Shown piece after piece: positions 45,801-57,460 of a DNA stretch of 64,000 bases. The notes under the pieces are model-generated. The model ran no database searches. It saw nothing but the letters and a program-made list of their open reading frames with translations, and was not told the origin of the DNA. Made by a program: the position numbers and the translations under genes. Source of the DNA: Hemerocallis citrina (lineage: Eukaryota; Streptophyta; Magnoliopsida; Asparagales; Asphodelaceae); NCBI GenBank assembly GCA_017893485.1, contig CM030366.1:50217065-50281064 (forward strand), given 5' to 3'. Each line of letters opens with the position of its first letter. Within the stretch, counting starts at the first letter, position 1.

Positions 45801-46440
45801 TTGTTTCAGGAGCACTCGAACAGCGAGCTAGGCTCCGCATACTTGCTTTGGGGTAAGTGGCTATAGCGATTATATGAACTGTGAGTGGACTTCGAACAAA
45901 GTGACGAAGTGTTTTAGGAGCATTCGAATGACGAGCCAATCCCCACACACTTGCTCGGAGCATGTGGCTAGAGCGGATCTATAAACCATGAATGGACATC
46001 GCACCTATCCGGGGTTGTTTCAGGAGCACTCGAACGGTGAGCTAAACTCCTGCATACTTGTTCAGGAGCAAGTGGCTAAAGAGGCCCTATGAACCGTGAG
46101 TTGACTCCAAACAAGGTGATGACAAGTTTTGGGAGCACTCGAATGGCGAGCCGATCCCTGAGCATGTGGCTAGAGCAGATCTATGAACCATGAATGAGTT
46201 CCGCACCTGTCCGGGGTTGTTTCAGGAGCACTCGAACGACGAGCCAAACTTCGCATACTTGCTCGAGAGCAAGTGGCTAAAGCGGCACTATGAACCATTA
46301 GTGGACTTTGAATAATGTGACGACGAGTTTTGGGAGCATTCGAATGGTAAGCCGAACCCCGCACATTTACACGAGCGCAAGTGGCTTGAGCGGCTCTATG
46401 AACCATGAATGGATCCCGCACTTGTCCGTTGGAGTGCTTA
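45801..46440. repeat. Six-copy tandem array with alternating units
   Basis: Units of about 92-110 bp start near 45801, 45911, 46018, 46127, 46219 and 46327. Odd units begin TTTCAGGAGCACTCGAAC and even units TTTTAGGAGCATTCGAAT or a close variant, so the array is a dimer of about 200-217 bp repeated three times. Each unit has GAGC.AGTGGCT and ATGAACC.TGA blocks. It lies where the sense pol (minus strand) and antisense transcripts (plus strand) converge. Confidence 0.85.
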
Positions 46441-46649
46441 GTGAAGGGATGGTGTTGCTTGGGGGCGTACCATGTGTGTAACTCATTGCTTTCCTCAGGT
46501 TAAATTGTTCAAGGAATTGTTGAATTGTATAAGAAATTTTGCGAAAGAAAACACTAATTTTATTGAAAAATTCAAACTACACAGTTGCTTAATGGCAAAC
46601 CTTTATTACATGTTGTGACTGTTATAATCATCGGTCTTTAGAACATATT

Positions 46650-47490
46650 TGATGCTAACTATTAGGCGACGGCATTAAGCGTTCTCTTTGTATTTTATGA
46701 GGTGCTTGGCATTCCAAGTCGTCAATATATTCTCCCCCCCTCCCCAAGTCTTTAAGTCGGTAAGCACCTGGGTGGAGAACTTGTGAGACTTTGTATAGGT
46801 CATTCCTAGTTAGGAGAAAGCTTCCCCTCTTCTTCTGGGGGTTTGATATCTCGAGCTTTTAGAGGACGATGTCTTCTTCCTAAATGTTGGCCAGACGAAC
46901 TCTCTTATTATAGAATTTCCCTATCTTCTGCCGGTAGATGTTTCTTCGGAGGATGAACTTTTCTCGGATTTCTTCGAGGGGGGATCGAGATTGGCTCGGA
47001 TATCATTCGAGTTTTGCTTTTAAATGAACGAAAGGAGGCGAGGAGAAGGCATTCCCACTTCTATAGGGATAAGAGCATCTGTGCCGAAAGTTAGGTTGAA
47101 CGGGGATTCTCCTGTGGGAAATTCTCTTTGTGGTTGTATAGGACCAGAGCACACTCGGGAGTTCTTCGGCCCATTGTCCCTTCGGGGCTTCACCAAGCCT
47201 CTTCCTGAGGCCTATCCAAGATTTGCCGATTGGCGTTCTCGACTTGACCATTAGTATAGTGATGCGAAACTGAAGAGAAACACCGCTCAATACCCAAATC
47301 GGTGTAAAATTTGCGAAACCCTTTACCAGCGAATTGAGCTCCATTATCAGTGACTAGAGTGTGGGGATCCCGAACCGGCAAACTACGTTATTCTAGAAGA
47401 ATTGTTGGACTTTGTGCTTGGTGATTATGGCATGTGGTTATGCCTCTATCCACTTTGTAAAGTAATCGATAGCGACAACTAAGAAGGCTT
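46650..47490 (-). pseudogene. Tat integrase core and C-terminus
   Basis: On the minus strand the core resumes after the nested LTR with AFLVVAIDYFTKWIEA (first catalytic Asp). It continues through TLVTDNGAQFAGKGF (second Asp) and HHYTNGQVENANRQIL (catalytic Glu), then the block ending LPSVLWSYTTTKR. The frame shifts several times. The C-terminus near 46700-46720 gives TWNAKHLIKYKE, the usual end of Tat-type pol. 46440-46650 is non-coding. Confidence 0.85.
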
Positions 47491-48780
47491 TAACATTCTA
47501 GAAAAAAATTAATTTTTATATTTTGCACGTCCAATTTTATGCATTTTAGTTTCTAAAATTTTCTAAGTTATGCACATTTTTCTTCTCATTTTTTGTCACA
47601 ATTGCATGATTTTTTTTTAATTAAATCCAATAGGCCTAAATCTATTTTGAAGCCCACTAAAAATTAATTACAAATTGAGGCCCATGAATAATTCTACATT
47701 TAAATGAACATTTTAAAGTCTAGTACACTTGTCATGTAACATACACCTTACATTTAATTCAATAATAATTAATAATAGAATTTATATGAGAAGTAGTGTG
47801 CACATAGGGTGCACGTGCATGTGTTTGTGCATGAGAAGAGGGTTGGCCGGCCTATACTAGAGAGAGAGTGGTGAGTGGGGGTGTGTGTGAGAAAGTGGAG
47901 ACTTATTTTGGGTAGTGGGACTCATCTCAACCATACAATATTCCTATAAATACTCCCCCTCCCTTACCATGAACAACACACCAACTCTAAACAAAAATTA
48001 AAAGAGAAAGAAAGAGGGTGGCTTGCGGGTCGTGCAATGAGGAGCTAGGAGCTAGGCTGGGACTTTGTGTCGAAGCTTTGGAGCAATTTTCTAGGAGTTC
48101 TACTTGTTGCATCAAGAAAGAGGTGGGTATTCTTGTTACCTTCTAGTTTAGTAGAATTTGTGCATGGTTAATATTTTTACATGAGTAGTTATTATTTTAG
48201 TTGATGTGTTGAATGTAGAAACTATCTAGAATGTAGATTGTATATTATTAGTATAATTATTGTGTGATTTTGTGTAGATGCTTTTGTGTTCCAATTTGAT
48301 TACAAATATTCATGTTAGTTAGAAAGAATGTGGGAGTAGGAACTAGTGTGGAAATTTCTAACTTTCTAAATTGGTACATACTAGAAAAATCATGTATTGT
48401 ATGTGAATAAAATCCTAATAATTCTAGTTTGGTGAAAATTGTATGAAAAGAAACACATTGGTATTAATTTACATTATATGCATTATATTAAGTGTAGAGT
48501 TTCCCAAAAATATAATTGAATGAGAACAATAGTTTATACAATTCAAAATTACAGAAGTATTCGTAAACTAATACATTTGTGGGGAGAAATTTCATTATAA
48601 TGTTACAATAAAAATTTTATAAGTTTTATCTCGTACTAATACTCAGATTATTAGGGAAAAGTGAAATATGGAAGTAATTATAATTATTAATGCAAAACAA
48701 TTTAGAAATAAATAATTTTGTTAAAAGAGATTTATAAACAGAGAACTGAAAGAAAGACTTTTAACCCCTAAATAAGGCAT

Positions 48781-49010
48781 ACTGGGTCTTGGCGTGGCTA
48801 TTGAGCGCTGTGAACAGTACCCATAGGTCGTAGGGTTCGAGTCTTGGGAGGCTCTTTCTTTTTACAAAATTTGATTTTTCATAGCGGTGCAATAAAAGCA
48901 GTACATAGTACTAAAGGGGCTTTTGTTCATTAGCCGTGAGTGGCCTAGTGGTTGGGGGCTTGCGGGTTGGCTGACTGGTCTCGGGTTCGATCCCGGCCAA
49001 TCAGATTTTG
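48781..49010 (+). other. Two tRNA-like modules with pol III-type A and B boxes
   Basis: The second module has TGGCCTAGTGG (48941-48951), an exact TGGCNNAGTGG A-box, and GGTTCGATCCC (48984-48994), a B-box, 43 bp apart start to start. T-runs follow from about 49004. The first module has GGTTCGAGTC (48834-48843) and a weaker A-box. The T-arm is imperfect, so these are tRNA-derived modules and not tRNA genes. The arrangement parallels that at 28815-29046. Confidence 0.65.
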
Positions 49011-50087
49011 ATTTTTATTTATTTTTGGGGGTTTTTCATGTTATAAAATTTGGGGAAAATATAATAATATTCTAAAATATTATTGAAGCTTTAGAAATAA
49101 TTCCACATTATTTTTAAGATATATTCGATCACTCATTCTTCTATTGGGGACAGGTGCACGAATGACAACTCCAAACGTCACACATCCGCTGCCTACCTAC
49201 CGTTTAGGTGGCACCAGCGAGATCCAGCTAAGGTAAGGAACTTAGTGTTGCGGCTGCTCCACTCAAATGTGTCCACTTACGGATTCGGGCTTTCACCCTA
49301 TACTTTAACCGAGCGGCGGGATCGGGATGATGAGTATTATTTATTTTGGGAATTAAAGGTGATATTCACATTAAATAATGTGTTGGAGGAATTATTGAAT
49401 TCAAATTAAAAAGGAGATTTTTGCATGATTAAAGAGAATTAAAAGAGGAATACAATTTAGACTCATCTTTGTAAAATTTCATGGATATTAGTCCATTGAA
49501 CTAAGTGAATGGTAGAGATGGATTATGATGGAATAAAAATGTAAGTTTGATATTTTAATACAAAATTCCTAGTCTTTTTTATCTTAAAGAACCTTGCATT
49601 AAAGATGTATTTAAAATATAGAAATGTACGACAAGTTCTATTAACTAGAAAGGCATTGAATATACTTGAAGTGAATAGTTTGGGGTTGTTTACAAGAATT
49701 TTAATTGATCCAATCATCACTGAATGTTGAAGTTGGTTACCTCATGGTGAATGAACCTAAGGAAAATGAATAAAGAAGAAATTATGAGTAATGAATGAGT
49801 TATCCATGATGAGGTTAGATGTAACTTATGTGGTCAGCTGTTGAGACGGTTGTTTGTTCTAGAGTGAGCGAGGCCGAGAATACCGGTAGTTGGAATATAT
49901 GGAATTTGAGAAGTAACCGGTGTGGGTTGACTTTGTCTTGAGGAGTAACCAGTGTGGGCTAACTCTCTTAGTGTTTTGTTTAAGCCCGATGGGTAAGCGA
50001 ACTCTAGGTCTTAATAACGATAATTTAAACTTAAGGACATGCACTAATTGGAGATATGATGAAACAAGAGCAAACGTGAGTTATGGA

Positions 50088-50345
50088 CTCCAGAATGATC
50101 CGCGAAGTGAGACCGTCCCTAGCATTCTGAGACAATGGATGAAATAGGCCACAGAATGATTCACGGAGCGGGAATGATCTCCAGTATTTCGGGATGAGAG
50201 TGACGCTTATGGGACATTTGTGCAATGAGGGTTCCAGAATGACTCGCGGAGTGAGACAATCCCCAGTATTCCGAGACGATGGATGAAATAGGCCACATAA
50301 TGATCCACGAAGAGGGATTGATCTCCAGTATTCCGGGGTGAGAAC
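50088..50345. repeat. Tandem repeat near the 3' end of family 1 copy c
   Basis: Two units of about 140 bp, each built from two related halves (CCAGAATGATCCGCGAAGTG and GAATGATTCACGGAGCGGGA types). Frames here are repeat artefacts. Copies at 1-3290 and 53511 have different sequences in this slot. Confidence 0.75.
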
Positions 50346-50893
50346 CAATACTTGCAGAGTGTCTAAATCTTGTAGTAGTCATAGTAATAGGTTGCATGGC
50401 GAGGGATTCAACCCTATAATGTGGAGTACGTAGGTGCTTGCCCTCGGACCTATGTAGTATGAGATGCATAGAATCCGAACAAGTATGCATTAGTGTCATC
50501 GTAGTGTAAATATCTGCATTAGGCATTAAGTCATATCATACACTGATATGTTTAGGATAGTCACATTTTCTCTTTATGCATTCAAGTTTGTGGTTGTTAA
50601 GATAATGTGATCGCTGTATTATAGCAGTGCATCAGTTGTATGCAACTGACGTGACCACAGTTTTTCAGATGCAGGATTGGACTTGGTATGGGCTTGAAGT
50701 TACTATGATGAGCTGTTACAAGATTGAAGAATTTTCGTATATGTAAATTGTATTCATTTAATTCCGCTGTGCTGTTGTAAAAAACATGTTGTAAATAAAA
50801 AGTTTTAAATTCCTTGTAAAATTTGTACGAAGTTGAAGTAAAAGATCCTGTCTTTGCTATGAATTACCTGTGTCTGGAATTCAGAGCGTTACA

Positions 50894-51342
50894 GGATCGT
50901 TGTCTGGTAGCAGATGGGAAGGACCCGAGCAAATCCATTTCCCACATTGCGAAGGGGATGAGGCTTGACATGGAGCTGAGGTTGTCTTGGGGGATCTACT
51001 TGATGGAGGAGTGTTTCTGACAGGTGATGCACTGACAGACATAAGCTTGATCATCATCGAGGAGAGTGGGCCAGTAGTAACCATGATTAAGAATTTTTCG
51101 TGCAAGGGACCTTGCGCCTAGATGGCCGCCGCCTATTCCTTCATGAACTTCTTTCAAGGCATAGTCGGTCTCTTCAGGAGAGAGACACCGAGGTAAGGTC
51201 GCCCAGCAACTTGAGTGTAGGAGCACTTGTAGAGGACTCCTTCTACGAGGACGCAACTTTCAGCCCTTATCCAGATCTTTCTCAATTCCTTGGTATCCGC
51301 AGGGAAGCTCCCATTGTCGAGGAAATCGACCAGAGGTTTCAT
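50894..51342 (-). pseudogene. Tat integrase N-terminal zinc finger and start of core
   Basis: On the minus strand EVHEGIGGGHLGARSLARKI and YVCQCITCQKHSS form the HHCC zinc finger. The core entry FAMWEMDLLGSFPSATRQRS follows and is then cut by the nested LTR. The linker from RNase H (51342-51154) is frame-shifted. The missing remainder lies at 46650-47490. Confidence 0.88.
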
Positions 51343-52149
51343 TCAACAATCTTCGGGTGCTTGAGCGGTAACAGGCATGAGTTCTAGTGTCTCTTCGTCA
51401 ATACTTGGTTTGAGTAGGACTTCATTCAGCACAGTGTGGTTGAGTCCGTCAAACGATGAGGATGCGAGCTTGGAAAGGGCATCTGCTTGCCCGTTTTCTT
51501 CTCGCGGAATGCGAGTGACTTCAGCTTCTTTGAAGATGGACATAATCTTCTTCACATACTTCTAGTACTTGACCATAAGATCATCCCTAGCCTTGTATTC
51601 TCCTCAGATTTGGTTCACCACCAATTGGGAGTCATTGAATACTCTGAATCTTTGTGCCCCTACCTTCTTTGCTAGGAGAAGGTCGGCGATCAGGGCTTCG
51701 TACTCGGCCTCGTCGTTAGACGCAGGGGAACTGTGGCAGAACGAGTATTGGAGAATGAACTCATCGGGACCGATCAAATTAACCCCGAATTCGCTCCCCT
51801 CGAGGCAAGAGGACCCGTCCACGTAGACACTCCAAAGTAGGGGGTTGTCTCCTTCCTCGAGAGGATTAGGGATTGTGCTTTCGATGATGAACTCGGCTAA
51901 GGCCTGGGCCTTAATTGCTGTTCTGGGGTGATATGTTATATCATGTTGTCTTAACTCAATGGACCACTTCATGAGTCTTCTAGAACTTTCGAGCTTGTAG
52001 AGGACTTCTTTGAGTGGTTGATTGGTGAGGACCCATATGGAGTGTGCTTGAAAGTAGGGCCTGAGCTTCTGGGCTGCTGTCATTAGAGCATAGGCCATCT
52101 TCTCTATCTTCGAATATCGAAGGTTGGCATCATGGAGCACCTTGCTCAC
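51343..52149 (-). pseudogene. Tat RNase H end and second (archaeal-type) RNase H
   Basis: The minus-strand frame starts with the end of the retroviral-type RNase H and connection (YSKIEKMAYALMTAAQKLRP, WVLTNQPLKEVL, WSIELRQHDITYHPRTAIKA). It then enters a second RNase H with VYVDGSSCLEGSEFGV (first Asp), SNDEAEYEALIADLLLA (Glu), FNDSQLVVNQI (Asp) and, after a frame break near 51590, RIPREENGQADALSKLAS. A duplicate archaeal-type RNase H in this position defines the Tat lineage and supports the classification. Few stops remain in this region. Confidence 0.92.
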
Positions 52150-53510
52150 ATAGTAGATCGGTTGCTACACTCGATCTTCTTCTCTTACCAGCATAGCGCT
52201 GAGGGTTTGATCCGAAGTGGCCAAATAGAGGTAGAGGATTTCTTCTGGTGTTGGCTTGCTTAGGAGTGGAAGATTGGGGAGGTGTTCTTTAAGACTTTCA
52301 AAGGCTGCTTGCTGCTCTTCCCCCCACTCGAAATTCTTTGCTCCCCGAAGAGCTTCGAAGAAGGGGAGGCATTTCTCCTCTGACTTGGAGTTGAAACACC
52401 AAATGGCCAGCCAGGCGGCCAGTAAGCTTTTGAACTTCTTTGATTGTGATTGGGGGAAACATGTCAAGTATGGCTTTGAACTTCTAAGGGTTGGCTTCTA
52501 TTCCTCTCCGACTCACCATAAACCCTAAGAACTTTCCCGAGAAGACCCCGAAGACACACTTCGAAGGGTTCATCCTCATGTTGTTGATCTGAAGTACATT
52601 GAACGCTTCTTGGAGGTCAGCTACATGGCCTTATTTCCTAAGGCTCTTTACCAGCATATCATCCATATATACTTCCATATTTTGGTCGATCTGTTCTTTA
52701 AAAACTTAGTTCACTAAGCGTTAATATGTAGCTCCGACATTCTTTAGCCTGAATGGCATGACTCGGTAGCAATAGAGCCCGTAATTAGTGATGAAGGACG
52801 TCTTCGGATATTTGGCAGAAATATTCAGATATGATTTTATCCTGAAAAAGCATCTATCAAGGAATCTATGCTTGGCCGAAGGAAGGGTTCCTTCGGACAT
52901 GCTTTGTTGAGGCTGGTAAAGTCTATGCAGATTCTCCACTTGCCATTGACTTTTTTTATCATTACAACGTTTACTAGCCACTCGGGGTAGCTAACTTCCT
53001 GAATGAAGTGGGCGGCTAAGAGCTTCTCAATATCTTCCTTGTTGGCCTGTTACCTCTCGAGTGCAAATTTGCGGCGCTTCTGCTTGACAAGCTTGACTTC
53101 CGGATTTACACTTAAACAGTGCATGATTAGATCTTTGGAAATACCTGGCATGTCTTTGGCTGTCCAAGTGAAAAGGTCTTTGTTTTTCTTAATGCAGGTG
53201 ATGAGTTTTTCCTTGACTTGTCGGGGGAATGTCTTTCTCACCCGGAAACACTTAGCTTGATCATCTTCAGAGAAGGGGATTTCTGCTAGTTCATCCGCGG
53301 GTTCGGAGCTAGCTTGTCCCTTATCGAGAAGGAGTTCTAAGGCCTCGAAGGGGAGGACTAAGCCCCCCATTATGGTGGTGTAGCATGTCTGAGCAACTTC
53401 TTGGTTTCCTTGGCTTCCTCTACTCCTACAGCCGTGGGGAACTTCATCTTTATGTGGTAGGCCGAGGCAATAGCTTGGATGACAGCTAACCCTGGGTGAC
53501 TGAAAATGGT
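52150..53510 (-). pseudogene. Tat reverse transcriptase, connection and protease-RT linker
   Basis: On the minus strand the linker shows HPGLAVIQAIASAYH and a helical acidic stretch. RT follows: VKQKRRKFALER, a stop, then IQEVSYPEWLVNVVMIKKVN, SLNKACPKEPFLRPSID, FITNYGLYCYRVMPF, EVYMDDMLVKS (catalytic YMDD at 52659-52670), INNMRMNPSKCVFGVFSGKF and GFMVSRRGIEANP. The connection and RNase H start (WGEEQQAAFESLKEHL, LYLATSDQTLSAMLV) follow. Stops near 53050, 52850, 52710 and 52637, and frameshifts, inactivate it, although the catalytic motif survives. Confidence 0.9.
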
Positions 53511-54232
53511 TGTAGTGCCCCGAATTTCCAATATGATATCTTAGAAATACGTGGCACAATTCTCAGCATCAACTTCAATTTCAATAGTAAACATAGCCAA
53601 AAACACAGATAAATTTTTTATTTCAACTTTTATTACATCACTTGTTGACAAAACACAGCGGAATACAAAACACCTTGAATTACAAAACATTTCTTTACAA
53701 CTCATTCTTTTACAAATTTACGCATGCTCTATTATCTTTCTAGCACAAGCATCCAAATCCCAAGTTATGAGCACCTACCTGTAAAACATGAGGCTAGAGA
53801 TAACCCTAATCCCCAAAATTACATGGGACAGCCATAACGGTGTGAGTGATATAAAAAGAAAACAACATAAATAAAACATAAAGCATAGTCATAAGCAACA
53901 TGTATTGACATCGAGAATAAATGAAATGAGAAATGACAATAAGCAAAGCATGAAAACATCAAGGAATATAAGATAGTAATTAGTAATATATGAAAACATC
54001 AAGTGAAACTAAACTAAGTGTCAAGTGTAGGAAAAACAGAAATCATTATGCACGAAACCAAGTCAAGAAACACAATTGGTATATGCTGACTTTCTAATGC
54101 ATACTTTTCGGATTCTATGCATTCCATACTACATAGGTCAGGTGCAAGCCCTTAACGTTCTCCACTTTATAGGGTTAAAGCCCTCGTTATGCAACTAATC
54201 CTACTACGGTGATGGAAAACAAGATCCAGAAT

Positions 54233-54470
54233 ACTCCGCGAATAAGCACCATAGCCCTCGATGCGCAAGCATCATGTAAGAATAGCTCAAAAACCAGAGA
54301 ATCACCTCCCAACCGCGTACCCCACGAATAGGCTTGCAAGGCCCTTGACGTGCAGATACACCAGGTACATTCCGTTAATAAGCCCGCCGACCCTCGACAC
54401 ACGAATGCACCGTGCATGCTCCGTGAATAGGCCTGCAGACCCTCGACACGCGAACATACAAATATCCTCT
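54233..54470. repeat. Tandem array of about 62 bp in family 1 copy d
   Basis: About four degenerate units with GAATAGGC.TGCA, ACCCTCGACACGCGAA and TACACC.TACATTCCG-like parts. The repeated peptides in frames across it (LQAYS, RGSAGLL) are artefacts of the array. Confidence 0.7.
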
Positions 54471-54960
54471 CGAGACAAGACAACAAACAGTTCTGGAACG
54501 CATCCGTTGGACTAACAAAACCAAGATCATATACTTATGTTTCCCAAGTTCCATCACATCTCGACTAGTGCCTGTCCTTAAGTTGGTTATTAAAACACAA
54601 AATCCCTATCTCTAGAGTTAGTGTATCCTGCCGACTTAAATACTCAACAACAACCCCAAGACCCAACTGGTCTAAATCAAGAAATCTCAACTGCCGGTTC
54701 ACAGGACTCCCACTCAACTCCTAGAGATATCATCACGACCAAAACTCACAAATCCATCGTCAAAACGATCATATGAAGAAACTTCTCCAATCAACAAAAC
54801 CCAAACTTTTATAAAATTCCAGAATCCAAACCCAACAATAAAACATCTTGAAAACATATGTTCTATAGAAAGGATAATATTTAGAATAGTAAGTTATAGA
54901 TCCAAAAATTTTTAAAGAATCAATCGTTTAAAGAACATTAGGATAACTCAAGAAAACATC

Positions 54961-55400
54961 AGTAATAGTCGACTGTAAACCAGAGTCGGTCGACTGTCCA
55001 GAGCGAAAAACCAGCACTTCAAGAAATAAAAACCTAAGTAGTAGCAGTCAACTGTAAAAAAGTCATCGGTCGACTGTCCAGAGCGAAAACCCGACACATC
55101 AAGAAAATAATTCTAAGTAATGGCAGTTGACTGTAAAAAGTCATCGGTCGACTGTCTAGAGTGAAAATCCTAAACTTCGAGAAAATAATTCTAAGTAATG
55201 GCAGTCGACTGTAAAAGTCATCGTTCGACTATCCAGAGTGAAAATCCAAAATGTCGAGAAAACACCAAAACAGAGCAGAGTCAGTCAACTATAAAAATGG
55301 GTCAGTCGACTGTTCCTCGCGAAATTTCAAGAAAACGAGAAAACATAGCAGCCAGTAGCGACGGTCGACTATCGGTAGTGATCGGTCGACTGTTACTCCT
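54961..55400. repeat. Minisatellite of about 78 bp built on paired GTCGACTG motifs
   Basis: Six units start near 54967, 55044, 55124, 55201, 55281 and 55363 (77-82 bp apart). Each has AGTCGACTGTAAA, then about 22 bp later GGTCGACTGTCCAGAG, then a spacer resembling CGAAAATCC plus AAGAAAATAATTCTAAG. The paired palindrome design is shared with the array at 1588-1912, although the spacers differ. Confidence 0.9.
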
Positions 55401-57158
55401 ACAGACTGCAATTTTAGTTTGTGCACATTTCAACTGATACGGAGTTTAATTTTATAAAAACCAAATCTGTAAAGGGAATAATTCTGATATGTTCAAATAC
55501 GACTTATAGAGTACATAAGAGTCCACACAACCAATCAAAACCACTTTGAATTGATAAAAATAGCATTTTGATGAATTCCTTCAAACTGAAACATGAATTT
55601 GTGCATATATCAAAATAAAGTTTTTAAGAATCAATCATACATCAAAAGACCTTTGTATTATATTCCAAACCATATTAATACCAAAATAAGTTGAGATATA
55701 GTCAAATCCTTTGAAAACACATAAAGACTCAATTTCTTCAAAAACAATGAAATATGATAGTCATGTAAATTGATTGTGCATGTTCGTGCACCAAAGAAAA
55801 CTTCACAAATCCATCAATTAGAAATAACAACATATTCAGATTTAATCTTAGTGTTTGAGAAATCTAATTTCAAATAAAACCTTTCACAAATCACAAAATT
55901 GCCAATTTAATTATATTACATCAATCCAATTCAATTTATCCCAAATTCAATTCTTAAGACATGAACTCTTAATTCATTAGTCCTCCTCAAAACTTCCTCA
56001 ACTAAATCACCATTATTAACTCATGAATCATAAACAAATTTAACATTAACATGACCAAGTTGCATTCATCCAACTCACCAATAGTCAAAAATCTCATCTT
56101 TAATCTATTTATGCATAACATTGACCATATCCAATCAAATCAGCAATAATCCAAAAGAAATATCCTACTCATGATTTATATTAGGTCCTCTATCAATTTT
56201 TAATCATCCACATGCAATTCCAAACATAAATAGCTAGGTTTTCATGAAAGATCCAACTTTAACTCATCAATTCATTCAATCCATCATATAGATTCATACC
56301 CAAACCCTAGTATGCTTCCTAGTAGATGAAACACCACATAAAATATTCAAAGAACAAAACAAAACAATTATATCACTCACCTTGTTGGAGAGATCAAACG
56401 AATATGATAAAGCAATAGGAAAAATCTCTCATTCGCAAGAAATCCAAGATCTCCACTTTAAATCTTCAGGAAAATAATAATAATAAAACCTTGTGTTGTA
56501 CAGCGAAAGATTGCTGCACTCCACCTTTTAAATAGGCCGGAAATCAAGAGAATTAGGGTTTTGAACACATTTGCAAAAATACTCCCTTTAAATATAACTT
56601 TACATAAATAGATCCTCATACTAAGAAATTAGTTAAAACCAATTTAATCCAGTTCAAAAATCAAAAAGACCTCCACTAGCATCAACCAGCACTGTTTGAG
56701 AAACCCAAAAACGATTTTGCATTTTCACCCCCTTCAAATAGCAATTTTGCAAAATGATCCCCTTTTATCAAAACTTGTAAAATAAATCAAATTCATCAAA
56801 AAAAAAAGTAAACTTTTAACCCTGAGTTGACTAGGCATTATACCTAGCCCAAAAATCCGAAAATCTGGAGTTTCACCCCCATTTGGTAATTTTGCACAAA
56901 AGTCCTTTTTTGAAATATTTGCAAATAGATCCAACCATTGTTAGAAAATTATAGAAAAATCACAAATAATCTCAAATAATAAATAATGAGTTTCCCCAAA
57001 ATAATTTTTGACTTTGAATTTGCCAAGAAAACATTTGCACGTATTTTGCACGTGTAAAAAGATAAATTTTCAGAAAAATATTTATTAAATCACCAAAAAT
57101 CATTTTAATTCATTTATAAATCTTAAAAATAATATTTAAAAAAATACGGGGTACTACA

Positions 57159-57460
57159 ATGGAATTGTAGGTAGACTTCATGTCAACCCCCATGAAGTCT
57201 AGTGCTTCTGTGCGAGTAGCTGGAGCCTTTCCTAAGGTTACGTCAATGATAACGGTTCCTTTTACCAGTACGGGGGCTCCAGAGAATCCATGGAGGGTTT
57301 ATCCGCTTGAGGCAATCTCTCTTAAGCTTGAGGCCTTTGAATACATTCAGGAAGAGGATGTTAACTGAGCTGCCATTATCGACTAGGACTCGACGCACTT
57401 CATGGTTCGCCATACACATGCTGATTACGAGTGCGCTGCAGTGAGGTGTTCAGACACATT
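57159..57460 (-). pseudogene. Tat aspartic protease
   Basis: On the minus strand CMANHEVRRVLVDNGSSVNI contains the catalytic Asp in a D-N-G variant (57360-57395), usual for Tat-type proteases. It continues as FLNVFKGLKLK and onwards until the nested LTR at 57158. The fold's second half lies beyond the insertion (53460-53510). Protease cleaves the polyprotein. Confidence 0.82.

Larger units (their letters stand above)
47491..50893 (+). repeat. Family 1 LTR, copy c, inserted in Tat integrase
   Basis: The right end is GGAATTCAGAGCGTTACA at 50893. The left end, about 47489-47491 (TTTAACATTCTAG), is degenerate, and no convincing target duplication is visible (GGATC on the right). A TATA box (TATAAATA, about 47944-47951) precedes a leader. 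Block CATGGCGAGGGATTCAACCC at about 50396 and GCTTGCCCTCGGACC at about 50432 match the other family 1 copies. It interrupts integrase between DLLGSFPSATRQRS and AFLVVAIDYF. No coding capacity. Confidence 0.85.
53511..57158 (-). repeat. Family 1 LTR, copy d, inserted between Tat protease and RT
   Basis: Plus-strand reading TGTAGTGCCCCGAATTTCC...CGGGGTACTACA, 3648 bp. The flanks ATGGT (53506-53510) and ATGGA (57159-57163) look like a target duplication with one mismatch. The interior matches the family (ATGCATTCCATACTACATAG and AAGCCCTTAACGTTCTCCAC at about 54115-54165). It contains a 62-bp tandem array (about 54233-54470) and a GTCGACTG minisatellite (54961-55400). No coding capacity. Confidence 0.9.

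Noticed and set aside
48925..49010. A functional tRNA gene
   Set aside because: The A and B boxes are good, but the T-stem has mismatches and no clear acceptor or anticodon stem could be drawn. It is treated as a tRNA-like module.
47480..50898. A target duplication for family 1 copy c
   Set aside because: Right flank GGATC has no match next to the degenerate left end; any duplication has been lost or the end was truncated.
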